NCBI RefSeq assembly: GCF_016820515.1
Contig: NZ_JADHDV010000010.1
Coordinates: 94,851-158,850, forward strand
Origin: Pseudoxanthomonas beigongshangi
GTDB taxonomy: Bacteria; Pseudomonadota; Gammaproteobacteria; Xanthomonadales; Xanthomonadaceae
Direction: 5' to 3'
DNA: 64,000 bases
Shown: piece after piece, positions 9,582 through 18,064 of the stretch
How the letters are laid out: the number at the start of each line of letters is the position of its first letter
Numbering within the stretch: position 1 is the stretch's first letter
Notes under the pieces: generated by a model
Database searches by the model: none
The model's input: the letters and a program-made list of their open reading frames with translations, nothing else
Told to the model about the DNA's origin: nothing
Made by a program: the position numbers and the translations under genes

Positions 9582-10561
9582 GCCGGACCTGTCTCCGAAT
9601 CCTTGCCCTCGCGCGCATCGTAAGCCTGGACGATGCGCGCGACCAGCGGATGCCGGACCACGTCGCGGCTGCTGAAGAAGGTGAAGGAGATGCCGTCCAC
9701 GTTGCGCAGCACGTCCAGCGCGTCCTTCAGCCCGGACTTCTGGTGGCGCGGCAGGTCGATCTGGGTCAGGTCGCCGGTGACCACCGCGGTGCTGCCGTAG
9801 CCGATGCGGGTCAGGAACATTTTCATCTGCTCGATGCTGGTGTTCTGCGCCTCGTCGAGGATGACAAACGCATTGTTAAGCGTCCGTCCGCGCATGTAGG
9901 CCAGCGGTGCGATCTCGATCACGTTCTTCTCGAGCAGCTTGACCACCTTCTCCACGCCCAGCATCTCGTACAGGGCGTCGTACAGCGGGCGCAGATAGGG
10001 ATCGACCTTCTGGGTGAGATCACCGGGCAGGAAGCCCAGCTTCTCGCCGGCCTCCACCGCCGGGCGCACCAGGATCAGCCGCTGCACCCGCGATTCGTTC
10101 AGCGCCTCGACCGCGCTGGCCACGGCCAGGAAGGTCTTGCCGGTGCCGGCCGGGCCGATGCCGAAATTGATGTCGTGGGTGGCGATGGCGTGCAGGTAGT
10201 TGGCCTGGTTGGCGCCACGCCCGCGCACGGTGCCGCGCTTGACCTTGATCGCCACTTCCTGCGGTTCGAAGCCGCCGGCGGCGACGTGGTCGACGTTGGC
10301 GTCGTTGAGGCGCAGATGGATGGCCTCGCTGTCGAAGGTTTCGCTGGCGGTTTCCTCGTAGAGCGAGCGCAGCAGTTTCTCGGCGGCGGCGACCGCCTTT
10401 TCCGGGCCGGTGACCCGGAAGATCGCGCCGCGGTTGGCAATCTCCACGCCAAGGCGCAGCTCGATCTGGCGCAGGTGGGCGTCGAACGGGCCGGTCAGGT
10501 TGGCCAGGCGTTCGGCGATTTCGGGTTCCAGGGTGAATTCGCGTTTGCTGGGTGCAGTCAT
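9578..10561 (-). CDS. phoH: PhoH-family ATPase (YbeZ)
   Basis: This 327-residue protein is a PhoH-like P-loop ATPase. An N-terminal KH-like segment (about 25-100) precedes Walker A GPAGTGKT (residues 136-143), and Walker B is VILDEAQN. Further conserved stretches are [19 protein letters not shown] and [11 protein letters not shown]. In E. coli the product YbeZ interacts with YbeY and is a putative RNA helicase. It is the first gene of the phoH-ybeY-x-corC-DUF4105 group, and its promoter probably lies in the 293-base gap shared with the divergent tetR gene. The start is ATG 10561. Confidence 0.95.
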   Translation of the reverse strand: MTAPSKREFTLEPEIAERLANLTGPFDAHLRQIELRLGVEIANRGAIFRVTGPEKAVAAAEKLLRSLYEETASETFDSEAIHLRLNDANVDHVAAGGFEPQEVAIKVKRGTVRGRGANQANYLHAIATHDINFGIGPAGTGKTFLAVASAVEALNESRVQRLILVRPAVEAGEKLGFLPGDLTQKVDPYLRPLYDALYEMLGVEKVVKLLEKNVIEIAPLAYMRGRTLNNAFVILDEAQNTSIEQMKMFLTRIGYGSTAVVTGDLTQIDLPRHQKSGLKDALDVLRNVDGISFTFFSSRDVVRHPLVARIVQAYDAREGKDSETGPA

Positions 10562-10820
10562 GGGAAGCGGAGGAAATGGCCTTGCCGCGGCGGACGGGCC
10601 GAAGACGGCCGGCGGTGCCGGACGGGCAGGGCGGAATTGGAAATGGGGAACGGCCGCTTCGATGTGGAGCGGGCACGGCGGATTTGCAAGCGGCAGATCA
10701 GCGGAAGTGCGGGATCACGGCGGCGTTCTCGACCGAGGTGTCTGGAGCGGGAGGTTAAACCGCTGACCCCGTCCGCGCCACATGGAAGGCCGGACGGCGA
10801 CCGTCCGTCGGCTCGGTCTT

Positions 10821-10850
10821 GCATTAATTAAATGATGAATTAAATAATGC
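10821..10850. promoter_or_regulatory. AT-rich palindrome, probable TetR operator
   Basis: A 30-base imperfect palindrome (GCATTAATTAA ... TTAAATAATGC) with a few mismatches sits in otherwise GC-rich DNA. It ends four bases before the tetR ATG at 10855. Its position suggests autorepression of the tetR-hlyD-ABC cassette and overlap with the core promoter. No Shine-Dalgarno is visible between it and the ATG. The rest of the gap (10562-10820) shows only a short GGACGG/CCGTCC hairpin near 10790 and no gene. Confidence 0.6.
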
Positions 10851-10854
10851 GCGC

Positions 10855-11565
10855 ATGCCGAAATCATCCACTCCCTCCCGTTCCCGCACGTCCGCCGCCG
10901 AAAGCGCGCGCGGCGCCGCCGGACGCCGCAAGCGCGCCCCCGGCCGGCCCGGCGCCGATCAGGCCGATCAACGCGAACGCCTGCTCGACGCCGCGCTGGC
11001 CTGCTTCGTCCGCCAGGGCATCGCGGCGACCTCGCTGCGCGACATCGCCGGCGAGGCCGGGGTGACCCCGGCGCTGGTGCATTACTACTTCGGCGACAAG
11101 CCGCAGTTGCAGCAGGCGGTGGTGGCCGAGCGGCTGTTGCCGGTGGTGGCGCAACTGCGCGAGCCGGTCAGCCAGGCGGGTGACGACGTGGCCGCCCTGA
11201 TCGCCGCGTTCGTGCAAGGCGTTGGCGGGCTGGTCGCGCGCCATCCCTGGCTGCCCACCCTGTGGGTGCGCGAAGTGCTGTGCGAGGGCGGCGCGCTGCG
11301 CGACCTGCTGATCGAACAGGTGGGTCCGATGCTGCCGCGGATGATGTCCGGGCGCTTCGCCGAAGCGCAGCGGCAGGGGCGGTTGAACGCCGATCTCGAT
11401 CCCCGCCTGCTGATGGTCTCGCTGGTCGGGCTGACCTTCTTCCCGCTGGCCAGCGCGCCGATCTGGCGCGCGCTGTTCGGTGCCGGCGATGTCGATTTCG
11501 ATGACCTGCGCCGGCACACGCTGGTGCTGCTGGATCGTGGACTGGAGCTTGATGATGCGAAGTGA
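10855..11565 (+). CDS. TetR-family transcriptional repressor of the adjacent efflux cassette
   Basis: This 236-residue protein has a long basic, disordered N-terminus (1-38), then a TetR helix-turn-helix at about 58-80 (ATSLRDIAGEAGVTPALVHYY) and a ligand-binding C-terminal domain (WLPTLWVREVL, MLPRMMSGRF). The layout of a TetR gene followed by HlyD, ABC ATPase and ABC-2 permease matches the E. coli cecR-ybhGFSR operon. Its stop overlaps the next gene by 11 bases, so it is the first gene of that operon. No ribosome site precedes ATG 10855, and the palindrome 10821-10850 lies directly upstream, so a leaderless mRNA is possible. The inducer is unknown. Confidence 0.9.
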   Translation: MPKSSTPSRSRTSAAESARGAAGRRKRAPGRPGADQADQRERLLDAALACFVRQGIAATSLRDIAGEAGVTPALVHYYFGDKPQLQQAVVAERLLPVVAQLREPVSQAGDDVAALIAAFVQGVGGLVARHPWLPTLWVREVLCEGGALRDLLIEQVGPMLPRMMSGRFAEAQRQGRLNADLDPRLLMVSLVGLTFFPLASAPIWRALFGAGDVDFDDLRRHTLVLLDRGLELDDAK

Positions 11566-12517
11566 GCGCAACCTGATCGCCGCCTGCGCGCTGCTGGCGC
11601 TGGCGGCCTGCAAGCCGGCCACGCCGCAGGCGCTGGGAACGCTGGAATGGGACCGGGTGACCCTGCCCGCGCCGGTGGCCGAGAGAATCGTGCGCATCGA
11701 CGTGCGCGAAGGCCAGCAGGTCGCGGCCGGCGCGCCCCTGCTGCAGCTCGAACTGACCCGCACGCAGTCGCAACTGGAAGCGGCGCGCGCGCAGGCCAGG
11801 CAGAGTCGCGACGTGCTGTCGGAGCTGCAGGCGGGACCAAGGGTGGAAGCCATCGCGCAGGCGCGCGCCGCGCTGGCCGCCGCGCAGGCGCAGGCCAGTG
11901 ACACCCGCGCCTACTTCAATCGGCTGCAACCGCTGGGCAGGCAGCAACTGGTAGCGGCTTCCGAAGTGGATCGCGCCCGCGCCGCCGCCGACAACGCCGC
12001 CGCGCAGGTGCGTTCGGCGCAGGCGGCATTGCTGGAACTGGAGCGCGGCACCCGCCGCGAGCAGGTCGCGCAGGGCGAAGCGGCGCTTGCCGCCGCCGAG
12101 GCGCAGGCGGCGGTGCAGGCCGTCACCCTGGACAAGCTCAACGTGGTGGCGCCGCGCGCCGGGCGCGTGGACAGCTTGCCGTATCGCCTGGGCGATCAGG
12201 CGCCGATTGGCGCGCCACTGGCGGTGATGCTGGTCGGCGAGGCGCCGTATGCGCGCATCTACGTGCCGGAACCGCTGCGCGCGCGGGTCAAGGTCGGCGA
12301 CGCGGTGCGCGTGCACGTGGACGGCCGCGAACAGGTGTATGCCGGCAAGGTCAGGATGATTCGCAGCGAGCCGGTGTTCACCCCGTACTACGCGCTGACC
12401 GGCAAGGACGCCGCGCGTCTGAGTTACCTGGCGGAAGTCAGCCTGGGCAAGGACGCGGCGGAACTGCCGGCGGGTTTCCCGGTGCGGGTGGAGTTCGGCG
12501 ATGGCCACGGCAAGTGA
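11555..12517 (+). CDS. HlyD-family periplasmic adaptor lipoprotein (YbhG-like)
   Basis: This 320-residue membrane-fusion protein has a lipoprotein signal with lipobox LAAC (Cys19), then a split biotinyl-lipoyl domain (about 30-70 and 195-225). A long Ala/Gln/Arg-rich coiled-coil hairpin lies between them (about 70-190), and a beta-barrel domain ends in VRVEFGDGHGK. It would bridge the inner-membrane ABC exporter to an outer-membrane channel, which is not encoded here. Of two consecutive ATGs (11552, 11555), the second has GGAG at the better distance. It overlaps tetR by 11 bases and the ATPase gene by 17. Confidence 0.9.
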   Translation: MRSERNLIAACALLALAACKPATPQALGTLEWDRVTLPAPVAERIVRIDVREGQQVAAGAPLLQLELTRTQSQLEAARAQARQSRDVLSELQAGPRVEAIAQARAALAAAQAQASDTRAYFNRLQPLGRQQLVAASEVDRARAAADNAAAQVRSAQAALLELERGTRREQVAQGEAALAAAEAQAAVQAVTLDKLNVVAPRAGRVDSLPYRLGDQAPIGAPLAVMLVGEAPYARIYVPEPLRARVKVGDAVRVHVDGREQVYAGKVRMIRSEPVFTPYYALTGKDAARLSYLAEVSLGKDAAELPAGFPVRVEFGDGHGK

Positions 12518-13469
12518 CGCCGACGGCCTGGCGATCCAGGCGCGCGGGCTGACCAAGCGTTTCGGCCCACTGGTCGCGGTGAACGCGGTGGACCTGAGCG
12601 TGCCGCGACGCCACGTGTATGGATTCCTCGGGCCCAACGGTTCCGGCAAATCGACCACCATCCGCATGCTGTGCGGCCTGCTGACGCCCAGCGCGGGCGA
12701 CATCGAGGTGCTGGGCCTGCGGATTCCCGAACAGGCCGAGCAGCTGCGCACCCGCATCGGCTACATGACCCAGAAGTTCTCGCTGTTCGAGGACCTGAGC
12801 GTGCGCGAGAACCTGGAATTCCTCGCGGCCGTGCAGAACCTGTCGAAAGCCGAGGCACGCAAGCGCATCGACGAGTTGGTCGAGCAGTACCACTTCCAGG
12901 ATCGGCAGAAGCAACTGGCCGGCACCATGAGTGGCGGCCAGAAGCAGCGCCTGGCGCTGGCCGGCGCGGTGATCCACCAGCCGGAACTGCTGTTCCTGGA
13001 CGAGCCCACCAGCGCGGTGGATCCGGAATCGCGCCGCGATTTCTGGGAGAAGCTGTTCGAACTGGCCGATGCCGGCACCACGATCCTCGTGTCCACCCAC
13101 TACATGGACGAGGCCGAGCGCTGCCACCGCATCGCCATCCTCGATCGCGGCGTGCTGGTGGCCGATGGCACCCCGGCGGATCTGACCGGCGAACTGGCCG
13201 GACGCACGCTGGCGGTGGACGCGGAACAGCCGCGCCAGGCGCAGAAGGTCCTGCTGGGCCTGCCCGGCGTGATCAGCGTGGCCCAGATCGGCAATACCCT
13301 GCGCGTGCTGATGGCGGGCAATGGTGATGCCGCCGGGCGGGTCGCCGCGGGACTGCGCCATGCGGGCATGCAGGCGGAGGTCACGCCTTCGCAGGCCAAC
13401 CTGGAAGACGTGTTCGTCGCCGCCACCCGCGGCCGCCCCGATCAGGACGGGCAGGAGCGTGCGGCATGA
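12501..13469 (+). CDS. ABC transporter ATPase of the efflux cassette (YbhF-like)
   Basis: This 322-residue ATPase has Walker A GPNGSGKS (residues 44-51), Q-loop YMTQKFSLF, signature MSGGQKQR, Walker B LLFLDEPT and H-loop STHYMDEAERC. The C-terminal extension of about 80 residues (ending NLEDVFVAATRG) is typical of DrrA/YbhF-type drug exporters. YbhF itself has two fused ATPase domains; this protein has one. It overlaps hlyD by 17 bases and the permease gene by four. Confidence 0.93.
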   Translation: MATASDADGLAIQARGLTKRFGPLVAVNAVDLSVPRRHVYGFLGPNGSGKSTTIRMLCGLLTPSAGDIEVLGLRIPEQAEQLRTRIGYMTQKFSLFEDLSVRENLEFLAAVQNLSKAEARKRIDELVEQYHFQDRQKQLAGTMSGGQKQRLALAGAVIHQPELLFLDEPTSAVDPESRRDFWEKLFELADAGTTILVSTHYMDEAERCHRIAILDRGVLVADGTPADLTGELAGRTLAVDAEQPRQAQKVLLGLPGVISVAQIGNTLRVLMAGNGDAAGRVAAGLRHAGMQAEVTPSQANLEDVFVAATRGRPDQDGQERAA

Positions 13470-14557
13470 TCTGGCGCAGGCTGTCGGCGGTGATGCTGAA
13501 GGAAGTGCGGCAGATGCGCCGCGATCGCATCACCCTGGCGATGATCGTCGCCATCCCGGTCATGCAGTTGCTGCTGTTCGGCTACGCCATCAACACCAAC
13601 CTGCGCGACCTGAAGGCGGGCGTGGCCGACCAGGCGAACACCACGGCCTCGCGTGCGATGGTCATGGATATCGTCGCGACCACGGTGATCAAGCCGACCC
13701 TGGCCGCACGCACGCCGCAGGAATTGATGGAAGCCATCCGGCGCGGCGAGATCAGCCTGGGCATCGTGGTGCCGTCGGATTTCGAGCGCCGTCGCGCCGA
13801 GGGCCGCGAACAGGTGCAGATCCTGGTCGACGGCAGCGACAACGCGGTGCAGAGCGCGGCCGCCCAACTGGCCCAGATGCCCGCCGATACCGCCGTCCGC
13901 GCGGTGGTTCCGGTCGAGCGCCCGATCAGCGTGGTGGCGTTCTACAACCCGGAACGACGCTCCGCGGTGAATATCGTGCCGGGCCTGATCGGCGTGATCC
14001 TGACCATGACCATGGTGCTGTTCACCGGAGTGGCCATCGTGCGCGAACGCGAACGCGGCAACATGGAACTGCTGATCGCCACGCCGGTAAGCAGCGCCGA
14101 GCTGATGATCGGAAAGGTGCTGCCCTACATCGCCATCGGCCTGATCCAGACCACGGTGGTGCTGGCACTGGGCATGTGGCTGTTCGACGTGCCGCTAAAC
14201 GGCAGCGTCTGGCATGTCTACGTGGCGGCGATCCTGCTGATCGCGGCCAACCTGACCCTGGGCCTGCTGATTTCGACCCGCGCGCAGTCGCAGTTCCAGG
14301 CGATGCAGATGACCTTCTTCGTGTTCCTGCCGTCGATCCTGCTGTCGGGCTTCATGTTCCCGTTCTCGGGCATGCCGCGGCCGGTGCAGTGGCTGGCGGA
14401 AGCATTGCCGCTGACCCATTTCCTGCGCCTGATCCGCGGCATCATGCTGCGCGGCGCCAGCCTGTGGGAGCTGTGGCCCGATGTGCTGGCCCTGCTGGCC
14501 TTCACCACGGTCATGATGTCCGCCGCCATCCTGCGTTTCCGCAAGCGGTTGGATTGA
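13466..14557 (+). CDS. ABC-2 type permease of the efflux cassette (YbhS/YbhR-like)
   Basis: This 363-residue membrane protein has one N-terminal helix (ITLAMIVAIPVMQLLLFGYAI), an extracytoplasmic domain of about 140 residues and then five helices from GLIGVILTMTMVLFTGVAIV onward. The ABC-2 signature region ERERGNMELLIATPVSSAELMIGK follows the second helix. YbhFSR has two permeases; only one is encoded here, so it presumably works as a homodimer. It overlaps the ATPase gene by four bases (ATGA). The gene end faces miaB, with a palindromic repeat between. Confidence 0.92.
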   Translation: MIWRRLSAVMLKEVRQMRRDRITLAMIVAIPVMQLLLFGYAINTNLRDLKAGVADQANTTASRAMVMDIVATTVIKPTLAARTPQELMEAIRRGEISLGIVVPSDFERRRAEGREQVQILVDGSDNAVQSAAAQLAQMPADTAVRAVVPVERPISVVAFYNPERRSAVNIVPGLIGVILTMTMVLFTGVAIVRERERGNMELLIATPVSSAELMIGKVLPYIAIGLIQTTVVLALGMWLFDVPLNGSVWHVYVAAILLIAANLTLGLLISTRAQSQFQAMQMTFFVFLPSILLSGFMFPFSGMPRPVQWLAEALPLTHFLRLIRGIMLRGASLWELWPDVLALLAFTTVMMSAAILRFRKRLD

Positions 14558-14582
14558 ACACCCTTCTTTTCGGAACAACTCC

Positions 14583-14653
14583 TGTGGGAGCGACGTAAGT
14601 CGCGATGCTCTTCGCTCGCGGAGTCCGAATTCGCGACTTACGTCGCTCCCACA
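14583..14653. repeat. Palindromic repeat pair, family A copy 2
   Basis: Perfectly matching inverted 23-base arms (14583-14605 and 14631-14653) share the core GGAGCGACGT with copies 1 and 3. Here the flanking bases are TGTGG rather than TGTAG. The spacer is 25 bases. It lies between the convergent ends of the ABC permease and miaB, where the long hairpin could end transcription from both sides. Confidence 0.88.
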
Positions 14654-14663
14654 AGAGAGGTTT

Positions 14664-16088
14664 TCAAGCCGCGTTCTCGTCCACCGTGGCCACCCGCCCG
14701 CGCAGCGAATTGGTCAGCGCCTCGGTGATCACCACGTCGACGAACTGGCCGATCATCCGCGCGTGGCCGGGGAAGTTCACCGAGCGCATGTTCTCGGTCT
14801 TGCCGGTCAGTTCGTTCGGATTCTTGCGCGACGGGCCTTCCACCAGCACCGACTGCACGCTGCCGACCATCCGTTGCGAGATGCCGGCGGCGTAGGCGTT
14901 GATATGCGCCTGCAACTGCTCCAGGCGGGCGTGCTTGGTCGACTCGGCGGTGTCGTCTTCCAGATCCGCGGCAGGGGTGCCGGGCCGGCGCGAGTAGATG
15001 AAGGAGAACGACTGGTCGAAGCCGACGTCCTCGATCAACTTCATGGTCTTCTCGAAATCCGCATCGGTCTCGCCGGGAAAGCCGACGATGAAGTCAGAGG
15101 AGATCGAGATGTCCGGCCGCACCGCGCGCAACTTGCGGATCTTCTGCTTGAACTCCAGCGTGGTGTAGCCGCGCTTCATCGCCGCCAGGATGCGATCGCT
15201 GCCGGCCTGCACCGGCAGGTGCAGGTAGTTCGCCAGTTGCGGAACGTCGCGGTAGGCCTCCACCAGTGAATCGCTGAACTCCAGCGGGTGCGAGGTGGTG
15301 AAGCGGATCCGGCCGACGCCCTCGATCTCGGCGATGGCGCGGATCAGCAGGCCCAGGTCGGCCACTTCGCCGTCGCCATAGGGACCTCGGTAGGCGTTGA
15401 CGTTCTGGCCCAGCAGGTTGATCTCGCGCACGCCCTGGGCGGCCAGTTGCGCCACTTCCACCAGCACGTCCTCGAACGGCCGGCTGACTTCCTCGCCGCG
15501 GGTGTAGGGCACCACGCAGAACGAGCAATACTTGGAGCAGCCTTCCATGATCGAGACGAACGCGCTCGGGCCTTCGGCGCGCGGCTCGGGCAGGCGATCG
15601 AACTTCTCGATTTCCGGAAAGCTGATGTCCACCTGCGGCCGGCCTGACTGGCGGCGCTCGCGGATCAGCTCGGGCAGGCGATGCAGGGTCTGCGGACCAA
15701 ACACCAGATCCACGTAGGGCGCGCGCTTGACGATGGCTTCGCCCTCCTGCGAGGCCACGCAGCCGCCGACGCCGATCAGGACCGGCTTGCCGTCCTTCTT
15801 CAGCGACTTCCAGCGGCCGAGCTGGCTGAACACCTTTTCCTGCGCCTTCTCGCGGATGGAACAGGTGTTGACCAGCACCACGTCGGCTTCTTCGGGGTTG
15901 TCGGTCAGTTCCAGGCCTTCGGCGGCGGCCAGCACGTCAGCCATCTTCGCCGAGTCGTACTCGTTCATCTGGCAACCGTGGGTCTTGATGAACAGCTTGC
16001 CGCGGGCCGGCGCGACGGCCGGACGGGCGGGGGAGGTGACGGGCGGCTCGCCCATCAGGGCGGTATCGGGGGCTTGCGTCCCGGTCAT
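14664..16088 (-). CDS. miaB: tRNA-2-methylthio-N6-dimethylallyladenosine synthase MiaB
   Basis: This 474-residue radical-SAM methylthiotransferase acts on i6A37 of tRNAs reading UNN codons. The N-terminal UPF0004 domain carries cluster cysteines 39, 76 and 110 ([24 protein letters not shown]). The radical-SAM motif CSKYCSFC gives Cys184, 188 and 191. A TRAM domain ends the protein ([20 protein letters not shown]). The start is ATG 16088; the extra 30 residues before the conserved [10 protein letters not shown] are a Pro/Ala-rich extension. In many gammaproteobacteria miaB directly precedes phoH; here the efflux cassette separates them. Confidence 0.96.
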   Translation of the reverse strand: MTGTQAPDTALMGEPPVTSPARPAVAPARGKLFIKTHGCQMNEYDSAKMADVLAAAEGLELTDNPEEADVVLVNTCSIREKAQEKVFSQLGRWKSLKKDGKPVLIGVGGCVASQEGEAIVKRAPYVDLVFGPQTLHRLPELIRERRQSGRPQVDISFPEIEKFDRLPEPRAEGPSAFVSIMEGCSKYCSFCVVPYTRGEEVSRPFEDVLVEVAQLAAQGVREINLLGQNVNAYRGPYGDGEVADLGLLIRAIAEIEGVGRIRFTTSHPLEFSDSLVEAYRDVPQLANYLHLPVQAGSDRILAAMKRGYTTLEFKQKIRKLRAVRPDISISSDFIVGFPGETDADFEKTMKLIEDVGFDQSFSFIYSRRPGTPAADLEDDTAESTKHARLEQLQAHINAYAAGISQRMVGSVQSVLVEGPSRKNPNELTGKTENMRSVNFPGHARMIGQFVDVVITEALTNSLRGRVATVDENAA

Positions 16089-16314
16089 GGCGCTTATTCC
16101 AGTCGGGTGGGCGGGCGGAAACCGCATAGTTTACGCGGGGTGGTCCGGTTCCGCGCCGATTCGGCGTTGAAGGTGAGGAACACGCCCGTCGGGGCGGACG
16201 CGCGGGCGGGATGCGGAGTGGATATCCGGATCCCGGACCCACTGCACAGATTCGAGGATTCCTTTCTTGGACAAGGACTTGGCAATCACTCCCGGATCCG
16301 GGACACTGCCCCGC

Positions 16315-17274
16315 ATGAGGGGGACGCTACTGCCATTGGGGATGCTGGCCGCGCTTGCCTGCGCGGTGCCGGCCGCGAGTGCCGGCACGCTGTACAAGTG
16401 CACCGGCGCCGATGGCGTTCCCGCCTATGTCAGCAAGCGCGTCAGCGGTGCCCGCTGCGAGGTGATCAGCCAGTACACGCCCGAGCGTGGCGGCCGCCGG
16501 GTTTCGTCCGTGTCCCGCCCGGCCGATGCTTCCACCCTGTCCGCGCCGGCGGCCCCGCCGACCCGGCCCGGAACCGCGATGGGCGGCACGACCAGCGCGG
16601 CCGCTCCGGTCACGACCGCGGCATCGGCGACACCGACGGCGATCACCCCGGCACCGCTGCCGGCCGCCAATCCCGCGGGCGGAACCCGCCGGGTGGTCAG
16701 CGGACAGGTCTACTCCTACATCAAGGATGGCGTGCGCCATTACACCAGTGCCCGTCCGCGCGGCGGTGCCGGTGCGGTCGCCAGCCTGCGCACCATCAAG
16801 TACAGCTTCATCGAAACCTGCTTCGCCTGCGGCAACCCGGGACTCAACTTCGGGACCCTGCGCCTGAACACCGCGGCCTACCAGGCCGAGATCGCCGCGG
16901 CGTCCCGCGAATTCGGGGTCGACGAGGCGGTGATCCGCGCGATCATGCACGCCGAATCCTCGTACAACCCGATGGCCCTTTCCCACGCCGGAGCCCAGGG
17001 CCTGATGCAGTTGATGCCGGCCACCGCGCGCCGGTTCGGGGTCAGCGACGCCTTCAACGCCGGCCAGAACATCCGCGGCGGCGTGCAGTACCTGTCCTGG
17101 TTGCTCAAGCGCTTCAACGGCGACCTGCGCCTGGCCGCGGCCGGCTACAACGCCGGCGAGGGCGCGGTGGACCGCCACGGCGGGGTGCCGCCATACCGGG
17201 AAACCCAGCGCTACGTCGAGCGGGTGGCGGTCCTGGCGGATCGCTATCGCGGCAACATCGCCGCCGCGCGTTGA
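16315..17274 (+). CDS. Secreted lytic transglycosylase (DUF4124 + SLT domains)
   Basis: This 319-residue periplasmic protein has a signal peptide (MRGTLLPLGMLAALACAVPAASA). A DUF4124-like module (GTLYKCTGADGVPAYVSKR, about 24-55) is followed by an Ala/Pro/Thr-rich linker. A short repeat of the same type follows (GQVYSYIKDGVRHYTSARP). The C-terminal goose-type SLT domain (about 195-305) has catalytic Glu214 in HAESSYNP, then AQGLMQLMPATARRFGV and AAGYNAGEGAVDRH. It should cleave the beta-1,4 MurNAc-GlcNAc bond to give 1,6-anhydro ends. ATG 16315 is chosen for the signal peptide. The gene is divergent from miaB and monocistronic. Confidence 0.92.
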   Translation: MRGTLLPLGMLAALACAVPAASAGTLYKCTGADGVPAYVSKRVSGARCEVISQYTPERGGRRVSSVSRPADASTLSAPAAPPTRPGTAMGGTTSAAAPVTTAASATPTAITPAPLPAANPAGGTRRVVSGQVYSYIKDGVRHYTSARPRGGAGAVASLRTIKYSFIETCFACGNPGLNFGTLRLNTAAYQAEIAAASREFGVDEAVIRAIMHAESSYNPMALSHAGAQGLMQLMPATARRFGVSDAFNAGQNIRGGVQYLSWLLKRFNGDLRLAAAGYNAGEGAVDRHGGVPPYRETQRYVERVAVLADRYRGNIAAAR

Positions 17275-17335
17275 CGCGGAATCCCGCCGCGCGGCGGGGT
17301 CGGACCGTCGCAAACCCTTGATCCACGGCAAAACG

Positions 17336-17365
17336 TTGTCGGTCGGTTAAGGCTTCCGCTACACT
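17336..17365 (+). promoter_or_regulatory. Candidate sigma-70 promoter of petABC
   Basis: TTGTCG (17336-17341), an 18-base spacer and TACACT (17360-17365) lie 85 bases upstream of the petA ATG. No other hexamer pair in this 175-base gap is better. The assignment rests on consensus alone. Confidence 0.4.
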
Positions 17366-17449
17366 TTGCTGTCTTTGCGGCCCGCCCCGAGCTTCGGGCG
17401 CGGGTGCTGGCAGCCTTTTAGCTACCTGATTGTTTTGCGGAGTGCCGGA

Positions 17450-18061
17450 ATGGCCAACGATGGGGTCAATGGGCCTGTGAATACAGGCCGACGCCGGTTT
17501 CTGACTGCGACCACGGCTGTGGTTGGTGCGGTCGGAGCCGGTTTCGCAGCAGTACCGTTTATCAAGTCGTGGAACCCGAGTGCGAGGGCCAAGCTGGCCG
17601 GCGCCCCGGTGACCGCCGACCTCACCGGCCTGCAGGAAGGGCAACGCCTGATCCTGGAATGGCGCGGCCAGCCGATCTGGATCGTCAAGCGCTCCAAGGC
17701 GATCCTGGACGCGCTGCCGACCCTGGACAGCCGCCTGCGGGATCCGGAGTCCAAGAACACGGACCAGCAGCCGTCCTACATCAAGGGCGAGACCCGCTCC
17801 CTGAAGCCGGAAATCTCCGTGCTGGTCGGCCTGTGCACCCACCTGGGCTGCTCGCCGGAAATGGTCGCGGAAATCCGTCCCGAGCCGTACGACCCGGACT
17901 GGAAGGGCGGCTACTTCTGCCCCTGCCACAAGTCGCGTTTCGACATGGCCGGCCGCGTGTTCCAGGGCGTTCCCGCCCCGACCAACCTGGTGGTGCCGCC
18001 GCACTACTACGAGAACGACACGACGATCGTGATCGGCGTCGATCCGAAGGGAGCTGCGTAA
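17450..18061 (+). CDS. petA: Ubiquinol-cytochrome c reductase Rieske iron-sulfur subunit
   Basis: This 203-residue bc1 complex subunit transfers electrons from ubiquinol to cytochrome c1. The N-terminus has a twin-arginine-like RRRFL followed by a membrane anchor (about 19-38). The [2Fe-2S] site is made by Cys129 and His131 (CTHLGC) and Cys157 and His160 (CPCH), with Cys134-Cys159 as the disulfide. The start ATG 17450 has GGAG seven bases upstream. It leads petABC, with petB starting three bases after its stop. Confidence 0.97.
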   Translation: MANDGVNGPVNTGRRRFLTATTAVVGAVGAGFAAVPFIKSWNPSARAKLAGAPVTADLTGLQEGQRLILEWRGQPIWIVKRSKAILDALPTLDSRLRDPESKNTDQQPSYIKGETRSLKPEISVLVGLCTHLGCSPEMVAEIRPEPYDPDWKGGYFCPCHKSRFDMAGRVFQGVPAPTNLVVPPHYYENDTTIVIGVDPKGAA

Positions 18062-18064
18062 GCC

